The notes below the pieces were generated by a model. The model was given only the letters and a program-made list of their open reading frames with translations. It ran no database searches and was not told where the DNA came from. From Verrucomicrobiota bacterium (GTDB lineage Bacteria; Verrucomicrobiota; Verrucomicrobiia; Verrucomicrobiales; Verrucomicrobiaceae), in assembly GCA_025360015.1 (NCBI GenBank), contig JANYCZ010000021.1, forward strand, positions 1 through 64,000: 64,000 nucleotides of DNA. The letters are read 5' to 3'. This document shows, in pieces, positions 16,213-24,000 of the stretch; position 1 is the first letter of the stretch, and every line of letters starts with the position of its first letter. Made by a program: the position numbers and the translations under genes.

Positions 16213-19200
16213 CTAGCGCCGCAGATCACGCTCGCGCAGCCAGAGAAAAATCACCGGCGTGAGAATCAGGATGTGCGCGAGACTGCTGATCATCCCGCCG
16301 ATGATGGGCGCGGCGATGGGCTGCATGACTTCGCTGCCGCTGCGGTGGCTCCAGAAGATGGGCAGCAGGCTGGCGATGATGGTGGCCACGGTCATGATCT
16401 TCGGGCGCAGGCGCAGCCGCGCGCCTTCTTTGATCGCAGCGACGAGGTCGATGTGAGCGAAGGCGTCGCCCAGTGCCAGACGCTTTCTTTGCACCGCGTC
16501 TTCGAGATACACCACCATCACGACGGCGGTCTGGATGGCGGTGCCAAACAGTGCGATGTAGCCCACCCGGACGGCGACGCTGAAATGCAAACCGAGGGCG
16601 TATTGCAGCAGCACCCCACCGCTGAGGGCAAAGGGCACAGCGAGGAGGACATGTGCAGCCTCACGGGCGCTGCGATAAAGCTGGAACAGCAGCAAGAAAA
16701 TGATGAGCAGCACGGCGGGAACGATGAGCCGCAGCGTGTGCGCCGCGTGCAACTGATGTTCGTAGTCGCCGCTGTATTCGAGTGTCATGCCTTGCGCGGC
16801 GAGCTTGGGTGCCAGCTCGGTTTGCAAACGCGACTGTACTTCGGCCACGAAGCCGCCGAGATCGCGACCGCTGACGTTTGCCTGCACGTAGGCGCGGAGC
16901 TGGCCGTTTTCGCTGGCGATTTCGTTGGGTCCTTCGTTGCGGGTGATGTCCGCAAGCTGGCCGAGTGGAATGACGGTGCCGCTAGGTGAGGTGACGAGCA
17001 CGTCCTTGAGGCGGTTGATATCCTCGCGCTCGCTGCGTTGCAGGCGCACCTGCACGGGCACGCGCTGGCGGCCCTCAATGGCAGTGGTGACCGTTCTGCC
17101 GCCCAGTCCGACTTCGACCACTTCAAGCACATCCTGCGCCCGCATGCCAAAGCGGGCGATGGCATCGCGATTCACCTCGATGTTGATGCAGGGCTTGCCC
17201 AGGCTGCGGCTGGGGGTGACGCCAGTAGCACCCGGCACTAGCTGAACAATTCGCTGCACCTCCAGTGCCGCCTGCTGGAGTTTGCCGAGGTCGGGGCCAA
17301 AGATTTTCACGCCCAGCTGCGAGCGGATGCCGGTAGCCAGCATGAGCACGCGGCCTTCAATAGGTTGCAGAAAGCCAGGCACCGAGCCGGGAACATTGCG
17401 CAGTGCTGCGGTCATTTCGGCGATGAGCTTTTCCCGCGTCATTCCTACACGCCACTCACTCTCTGACTTCAGCATGATCGTCGTCTCGATCATCTCCGTC
17501 GGCGCGGGATCCGTGGCGGTGTCGGCACGTCCCAGCTTGCCGACGGCGCTGCGCACTTCGGGGAAACTGGCGAGCACCTGGTCCTGCCAGGCCATGGCGC
17601 GCTTCACCTCGCTCAATGAAGTGGCGGGCACAAAGCTCGGCATGAAGAGCAGGCTTCCCTCATTCAGCGGCGGCATGAATTCGCTGCCCATGCGCGGCAC
17701 AAGAACAAGAGCAACGGCGAGGATGCATGCTGCTGCGGCCAGCACGGTGCGGCGGTGGCTCAGGGCAAAGTCGAGCACGGGCTCATACAGCCGCAGCAGG
17801 AAGCGCATCACGATGTTGCGATCTTCTGCATGGAACGGGCCGCGCACGAAAACGGTGCAGAGCACTGGGACCAGCGTGACGGAAAGCAGCGCCGCACCCA
17901 GCAGTGCCAAGGTCTTCGCAAAGGCCAGTGGATGGAAAAGCTTTCCCTCTTCGCCACTCAGGGCAAACACCGGCAGGAAGGCCAGGATGATGATGCCCAG
18001 CGCAAACACGACCGGCCGCCCCACCTGCTCGACCGCCGCCAGGATCACTGCGGGGCTGGTGCTGCCCGCTTGCTCACATCGGCGGATGACATTTTCCGTG
18101 ATGACGATGGCGGCATCCACCAGCACGCCGATGGCAATGGCGATGCCGGAGAGGCTCATGATGTTGGAGGTGAAGCCCAGATACCGCATGCCCAGAAACG
18201 AAAGCAGGATGGCCATCGGCAGCGGCAGGGTGACGATGAGAATGCTGCGAAAGTGAAACAGGAAAATGATGTGCACGAGGATGACGAGAAGGATCTCCTC
18301 AGTGAGCGCGGTCTTGAGCGTGTCGATGGCACGGTCGATGAGTTCACCCCGGTCATAGGCGGACTTGAGCGTGACACCGGGCGGCAGGCTGGTGGCAAGC
18401 TGCGCGATCTTCGCTTTGACCCTGCCGATCACCGCGCGGGCGTTTTCGCCAGTGCGCATCACCACCGTGCCACCCACGACTTCGTGGCCGTTGGCATCCA
18501 GAGTGCCGCGGCGGAAGTCACCACCGACGTCGATGCGCGCCACATCTTTGAGATAAACCGGCACGCCGTCCTTTTCCATCAGCACGGTCTTTTCCAGATC
18601 AGCCGTGTTTCGGATCAAACCCACGCCGCGCACCACAAACTCCATGCCGTTTTCCTCGATGGTCTTGCCGCCCACGTTCAAGTTCGACTGCTCCACCGCC
18701 ATCATTACCATGCTCAGAGTCACACCACGCGAGCGCATCTGAAGCGAATCGACTTCGATTTGATACTGCCGCACAAAACCACCCACGCTTGCCACCTCGG
18801 CCACGCCCGGCACTGCCTGCAACTGCTGGCGGAGGTGATAGTCCTGCAGCGAACGCAGCTCGCCCAGATCATAGCCCCGGCCGTTCGGAGCAAGAGCGGG
18901 GTCCACTTCGAGATAGTATTGATAGACCCAGCCGAGCCCGGTGGCATCCGGGCCGAGCTTTGCTTGGACGCCCGTTGGGAGGCGATCATCGAGAAAATTG
19001 AGACGTTCCAGGATGCTCTGGCGCGCAGCGGCGGAGGTCACTTCATCTGCAAACACCACCGTGAGAAGTGATGCGCCAAACATGCTGGTGCCGCGCACGC
19101 TCTGCACCCCGGCGAGTCCTTGCAGGCCGGTGCTGAGCGGCTGCGTCACCTGGTCCTCGATCTCCTGCGGACTCCGGCCCGGCCAGTCGGCAAACACGAT

Positions 19201-19341
19201 CACCTGGTTTTCGCTCAGGTCCGGAATCGCGTCCACCGGGGTCTCGCGCACCGCTTTGAAACCCAGAGCGCAGGCGCACAGCGTGGCGCACACCACGAGG
19301 AAGCGGTTTTGCAATGACCAGGTGATCAGCGCATTAATCAT
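16213..19341 (-). CDS. cusA: Heavy-metal efflux RND transporter, CusA type
   Basis: This 1042-residue inner-membrane RND pump belongs to the HME subfamily (CusA/CzcA), which drives Cu(I)/Ag(I) or divalent metals out with protons. Family features include the N-terminal ETPVDAIPDLSENQVIVF and PQEIEDQVTQPLSTGL. The TM4 acidic motif is GVLVDAAIVITENVIRR. GSEFMPPLNEGSLLFMPS follows the second large loop, and the family's 12-helix arrangement is apparent. The Met-rich FMPP/LLFMPS region and the MbnP and multicopper oxidase neighbours favour the copper/silver branch. Its start overlaps the cusB stop by ATGA, so the two are translationally coupled. No outer-membrane CusC/TolC gene lies in this window, so that component must be elsewhere. 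Confidence 0.92.
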   Translation of the reverse strand: MINALITWSLQNRFLVVCATLCACALGFKAVRETPVDAIPDLSENQVIVFADWPGRSPQEIEDQVTQPLSTGLQGLAGVQSVRGTSMFGASLLTVVFADEVTSAAARQSILERLNFLDDRLPTGVQAKLGPDATGLGWVYQYYLEVDPALAPNGRGYDLGELRSLQDYHLRQQLQAVPGVAEVASVGGFVRQYQIEVDSLQMRSRGVTLSMVMMAVEQSNLNVGGKTIEENGMEFVVRGVGLIRNTADLEKTVLMEKDGVPVYLKDVARIDVGGDFRRGTLDANGHEVVGGTVVMRTGENARAVIGRVKAKIAQLATSLPPGVTLKSAYDRGELIDRAIDTLKTALTEEILLVILVHIIFLFHFRSILIVTLPLPMAILLSFLGMRYLGFTSNIMSLSGIAIAIGVLVDAAIVITENVIRRCEQAGSTSPAVILAAVEQVGRPVVFALGIIILAFLPVFALSGEEGKLFHPLAFAKTLALLGAALLSVTLVPVLCTVFVRGPFHAEDRNIVMRFLLRLYEPVLDFALSHRRTVLAAAACILAVALVLVPRMGSEFMPPLNEGSLLFMPSFVPATSLSEVKRAMAWQDQVLASFPEVRSAVGKLGRADTATDPAPTEMIETTIMLKSESEWRVGMTREKLIAEMTAALRNVPGSVPGFLQPIEGRVLMLATGIRSQLGVKIFGPDLGKLQQAALEVQRIVQLVPGATGVTPSRSLGKPCINIEVNRDAIARFGMRAQDVLEVVEVGLGGRTVTTAIEGRQRVPVQVRLQRSEREDINRLKDVLVTSPSGTVIPLGQLADITRNEGPNEIASENGQLRAYVQANVSGRDLGGFVAEVQSRLQTELAPKLAAQGMTLEYSGDYEHQLHAAHTLRLIVPAVLLIIFLLLFQLYRSAREAAHVLLAVPFALSGGVLLQYALGLHFSVAVRVGYIALFGTAIQTAVVMVVYLEDAVQRKRLALGDAFAHIDLVAAIKEGARLRLRPKIMTVATIIASLLPIFWSHRSGSEVMQPIAAPIIGGMISSLAHILILTPVIFLWLRERDLRR

Positions 19342-20921
19342 GGCATCACTTCCACTCCGCAGTCCCGCATTTTTTCACCCCAGTAGGGGTTTTGCAGCGT
19401 GCCGCTGAACTGAATCCACGCCGCATTTTTCGGTGCGTCCTGCCAGAGTGAATTCGTCATGGGGCAGCGAAACACATGCAGCCCGGGCAGCCGCGCTTTC
19501 AGCTTCAGTCCCTGCGCTGCGAGCTCCTGGCTCCAAGGCAGGAAGGCTTTGCGCAGAGTCAGCAGATCGCCGGCCTGCGCTGGAGCTGCCGTGGTGATGA
19601 AAGCCTCAGGTGCAGGGGGCAGCTTTTGCAACGCGGCGTTGGAGGCAGGGAGGTCATCGCTCGCCAGCGCGGCACTCACTGCGGCGGCGGCCTGCAGGTA
19701 GCTCATGAGCGCAGGCGATACCTCGGCAGTGGCCGGCGCTGTTTCGGAGACTGCCATCTCATCCATCTGCGCCTGGCTGTCGATCAGCATGCCGCCATGC
19801 GTCACGACGCGTTCACCTTCCTTCAATCCGTCGAGCACTTCCGCCAGCGCATCGCCCATAATTCCGAGCTTCACACTGCGCGGCTGGTAGGAGCCCGGCG
19901 TCTGCTCCACATAGACACGCGGCACCGCGCCAGACCACAGCACCGCTGAGCGTGGCACGGTCAGCACTGTCGGTGCCTCCAGTTCCACCACTGCCGTGGC
20001 GGTGGTGTTGTTCATGATCTTGCGATCTGGGTTCTCAATAACCACCCGCACCATGGCGGAGTGCGTGGCATCATCCAGGACCGGGCTGATGCTGTCGATG
20101 CGTGCCCGGATCACCTGCCCCGGCAGCGAGGCGATGCTCACCCGCACCTCCTGCCGCACTTTGAGCAGCGGAATGTCCTGCTCATACGCGGTGAACATGA
20201 ACCACAGCGTCTTGAAGTCCGCGATCTCAAACAGCCGCTGGCCTTCCTTCACGTACTGGCCCTCGGCGACATAGCTTTTCACGATCACGCCCGTGCGTGG
20301 TGACAGCACACCAAAATAGAGATCCTCCGGCTGCCGGCTGGGGATCGTCTGGATCTGCTCCCACACCAGCCCATACTGCTCCAGCTTTCGCTTGGCGGCA
20401 GCCACCGCCAGGTCGCCTTGCGGCAGCGCCAGTTTGTATTCGTCCGCCGCCTTCAGCAGCGTGCGGCTGAAGATGGTGGCCAGCGGTTGCCGCCGCGTGA
20501 CCTGCTGCCCCACATGATTCATAGAGAGGCCATCGATGCGGCCTTCGACCGGCGCACTGATCAAGCCATGGCGTGACCCATCTTCTTCGATCATCCCCGC
20601 CACCCGCAGCGTGCGCACCAGCGGCTGCTGCTTCACCTCCGCCGTCTGCACGCCGAGCACCTGCACGCTGCCCGGCGGCAGCATCACCACGCTGGTGGCG
20701 GCTGCCGAGGAAGAACCCGCTACCAGATCCATGCCGCAGATGCTGCATTTCCCGGGCTGCGCGGACTTCACCCACGGGTGCATCGGGCACTGCTGCGTCG
20801 CATCACTCTGCACCACCTGCGTGCCATGGCCTGGAGGGGCATGCCGTGCCGCAAACCATCCTGCTGTGGCGGCAAGGATGGCGATGATGAAGGGGCGGAA
20901 TTTCATGCGGGAAGGCGTCAT
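19338..20921 (-). CDS. cusB: CusB-type periplasmic adaptor with metal-binding domains at both ends
   Basis: This 527-residue membrane fusion protein links the CusA pump to an outer-membrane channel. A signal anchor (about 6-25) precedes a heavy-metal-binding domain with CPMHP and CSICGMDLV (about 45-68). The HlyD-like core follows (GRIDGLSMNHVGQQV, then FGVLSPRTGVIVKSYVAEGQ). A C-terminal DUF3347-like domain (about 405-525) has LRKAFLPWSQEL, FRCPMTNSLW and NPYWGEKMRDCG. Two candidate metal sites bracketing the adaptor suggest metal hand-off to the pump. The gene is 86 bases downstream of the multicopper oxidase and overlaps cusA. The start at 20921 is used, with an alternative at 20906. Confidence 0.9.
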   Translation of the reverse strand: MTPSRMKFRPFIIAILAATAGWFAARHAPPGHGTQVVQSDATQQCPMHPWVKSAQPGKCSICGMDLVAGSSSAAATSVVMLPPGSVQVLGVQTAEVKQQPLVRTLRVAGMIEEDGSRHGLISAPVEGRIDGLSMNHVGQQVTRRQPLATIFSRTLLKAADEYKLALPQGDLAVAAAKRKLEQYGLVWEQIQTIPSRQPEDLYFGVLSPRTGVIVKSYVAEGQYVKEGQRLFEIADFKTLWFMFTAYEQDIPLLKVRQEVRVSIASLPGQVIRARIDSISPVLDDATHSAMVRVVIENPDRKIMNNTTATAVVELEAPTVLTVPRSAVLWSGAVPRVYVEQTPGSYQPRSVKLGIMGDALAEVLDGLKEGERVVTHGGMLIDSQAQMDEMAVSETAPATAEVSPALMSYLQAAAAVSAALASDDLPASNAALQKLPPAPEAFITTAAPAQAGDLLTLRKAFLPWSQELAAQGLKLKARLPGLHVFRCPMTNSLWQDAPKNAAWIQFSGTLQNPYWGEKMRDCGVEVMP

Positions 20922-20928
20922 CTATAAA

Positions 20929-20954
20929 CGATGAAGATGAATAAGCGATGAAGA
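20929..20954. promoter_or_regulatory. Tandem direct repeat upstream of cusB
   Basis: CGATGAAGA occurs at 20929-20937 and again at 20946-20954, spaced 17 bases start to start. The pair lies just upstream of the cusB ATG (minus strand reads TCTTCATCG twice). Paired direct repeats near a metal-efflux gene could be a regulator site; this is unproven. Confidence 0.25.
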
Positions 20955-21007
20955 CGGCGCGTGTCGAAGAAAGCTTCCTGCGTCCAGTCGCGGATCTTTC
21001 CGGTGAC

Positions 21008-24000
21008 TTATGGAATCGTCGGCACAGTCACACGGTAGAAGCCGCGTGTCCCGCTCAGGCGCGTGGCGTCCGTCTCCGTGAAGGTGGCGCTGGTGCCATT
21101 GCTCGTCACGGAGCCGACCGTGCTCCAGGTGCTGAGATCGGGCGACCACTGCAGTGCGTAAGTGGTGCCAGGGGTGGCCTTGAAAGAAAGCTGGATGAGG
21201 TTGTTGCTGCCATAGCGGGTGAAGCTGGCCACGGCGAGATCCTCCACCGCATTGTTCACCACCAGAAACTGCCCCATCAGGCCCTCGTCCTCATGATTGG
21301 AGAAGTGGCAGTGGTACATGAAGGGGTTCGTGTTGCTGGCGAAGCCGTCATACTTGGCGATGAAGGTCACGGTTTGGTTTTGGCTGATGTAGAACACATC
21401 CTTCCAGCCCTGCTCATAGGTCTTGACGCCTGCGTTGTTGCCTCCAGTCCGCGAGGTGAGGATGAACTCGATGTCGTGGATGTGGAATGAATGCGTGAAA
21501 GCGGATGTGTTCGTGACGGTCCATTTCTCCACGGCGTTCAGGTTCAGCGTCTGATTGAAGACCGTGGGGCTGTAAGACAGGTTGTCGAAGGTGAACGCCG
21601 ACCCCGCAGTGCCACCGGTAATGGTCACCGTGCGGCTGTTGGTCACATCCGTGTTCGTCCAGAAGGTGTTGGTCGTCAGCGTCGTGGGCCGGGTGGTCAC
21701 GGCATTGGCGGTTGCTGCGCCGATGTTGATGTGCAGGACGTTGAACGTTGTGTTGTTCAGCAGGCTGCCGACAGCTCCCGAGGACTGAGGTTCGCCTCCA
21801 GGATAATCGGTGGCCTGGCCGGAGTTGTAGCTCTGCAAGTCGATGCTGGTGCCCACTGTGTCTCCGCTGAGATCGACGAGGATCTCGGCGCGCTCGCCCA
21901 CGCCGAGCACGATGCGTGTCAGGGCCACGGGTGCGCTCACGAGTCCGCCATCCGTGCCGATGAGATAGAAGGTTCTGCCATCGCTAAAGCCCAGATTGTA
22001 CGCGCGTTCGATCTCGGCGTTCAGGAGGCGCAGGCGCACGTACTGTTTTGGCAGGGTGGTCTGCGGACTGAGCGTGCCGTTGACCATCATGTAGTCACCG
22101 TAGGCGATGTTGGTGTAAACAAATTCGTTGGCGGCCCAGCGCCGGCTGGTCATCGCGAGCGGGATGTCATCCACGCCATAGGTGCGCGGCAGATTCAGTG
22201 CGGCCTCGACGGGATCACGAATGATGATCATGCCGCCGCCGCCGCGTGTGAGCTGCTGCTGGGTGAACTGGTGCAGGTGCGGATGATACCAGTAGGTGCC
22301 GGCATTGTTCTGGATCTGAAAGCTGGGAGTCCAGGTGGTGCCCGCAGGGATCGTCTGGTGCGGGCCGCCATCCATGATCGCAGGGATGTGAAAGCCGTGC
22401 CAGTGCGTGGTCGTCGTGTCGGTGAGGTTGTTGGTCACGTTCATCTGCACCCAGTCGCCTTTGTTCATGATGAGCGTGGGCCCCCAGAACAGCATGTTGT
22501 TGTAGGCGTAGGTGGTGGTGTCCGCCGTGTTCTGGAAGGCCGTGTTGCCAAAGCGCTTGGTGGTCTGGTGCAGGTTCAGATTGAAGGTGGTGCCGGTCAT
22601 CACCTCGGGAATGATGAGCGGATTGTAGGTCTGCGTGGTGGTCAGCGTGACGTTCACTGGCGCGGTCGTGGTGGTGTTGCCCGCGCCATCCGTGGCCACG
22701 GCGGTGATGCCATTGGTGCCGTAACCCAGCGACACGGTGATGCTCCACGTGGCGAAGCTGTTCGAAGTCGTCGCCGTGACGCCGTTCACGGTCACGCTGC
22801 CGATGCCCGAGAGTGTGTCCGAGCTGGTGCCGCTGACGGTGATGGAGGCCGTGGCAGTCGAGGTGCTGCTGGACGGCGAGGTAATCGCGACCGTTGGGCT
22901 GATGTTATCCTGCAAGGAGGACACGACGCTGCTGTAACTCGACGAGCCGATGTTGTTCGTGGCCAGGACGCGATAGTAATACGTCACGCCACTCGTGAGA
23001 TTGGTGAACGAAGCAGAGGGGCTCGTGACCGTTTGCGAAGAAAGCACCGTGCTGAAATCGGCTGTTGCCGACACCTGCAATGTGTAGCTGGTCGCGGATG
23101 CGACGGCAGGCCAGGTGACGGTCTTTGTCGTACCTTGGCTGAATGCAGGCAGCGCTGCGACGACGGGGACGGCTGGCGCAGTGGATGCATTGACCGTGAG
23201 GCTCGCGGCACGTGTCGTGCTGCCCGAGCCATTGGTGCTGTTGGTGAAAGTAATCGTGTCGCTGTAAGCACCTGCGGTGAGGCTGTTCGCATTGGTGTTG
23301 ATGCTTGCCGTCACCGTTGTGTTTGTCCCTGCGGCGAGAGTGCCGCTGGCGCTGCTCAGCGTGAGCCATGTGGCAGCATTGGCGGCCGTCCAGCTCATGG
23401 AGGCGTTGCCGGTGTTGCTGATCGTGTAAACTGTGCTCGAAGGCGAAAATGCCCCGCCCGCGTTGCCGCTGGATGTGAGGCCCGTGGCCGGCGTCACGCT
23501 CATCACGGGTGCCCCCGCGACCACGGTGTAGGAATTGCTCGAACTGGTGGTCGAAGCTGTCGCGCTGTCGGTCGCGGTAATGGTATAGCTCACCGTCGTC
23601 CCCGTGGCCTGCGCCGGAATGCTGGTGCTGTAAGTGGAGCCGCTGGTGTTGGTCATGCTGACCGTGACCGGAGAACTCGCGCCACCGACGGTGACGGCGA
23701 TATCATCGAGATAGACGTGAGGCACCGCGCTGGCCCCGTTGCCGACGAAACGGAAACGAAGCTTCAGCGTGCTCACACGCTCGGCCGCGCTCAGCGTGTA
23801 GCTGAACTGCTGGAAGGAGTGGTTGAGCCCGGTGAGTTCGCTGGCACGGGTGGTGTAGGTGGTGCCATCCGTGCTGGTTTGGAAATCCCAGCCCTGAGCA
23901 CCGGTAAGTCCGGTGGTGCCGATCCAGAATGTCGCGGTGGCAGAGGTTCCCGCAGCGTTGATGGCATTGGTCGTCGTTAGGGTGGCGTTGGCGATGTTCG

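Noticed and set aside
17755..19071. 438-codon frame opposite cusA
   Set aside because: Antisense shadow: low-complexity, His/Arg/Asp-rich, no domain, while the opposite strand encodes a full RND pump.
19338..20921. CPMHP/CSICGM motifs of CusB as haem-binding sites
   Set aside because: They lack the CxxCH pattern; the spacing matches the YHS-like heavy-metal-binding domain found in CusB relatives.
21491..23980. 829-codon plus-strand frame opposite the multicopper oxidase gene
   Set aside because: It is antisense to a gene with clear domains and intact copper motifs. Its translation is rich in Arg/Gly/Val and lacks any domain, as expected from the codon bias of the opposite strand.
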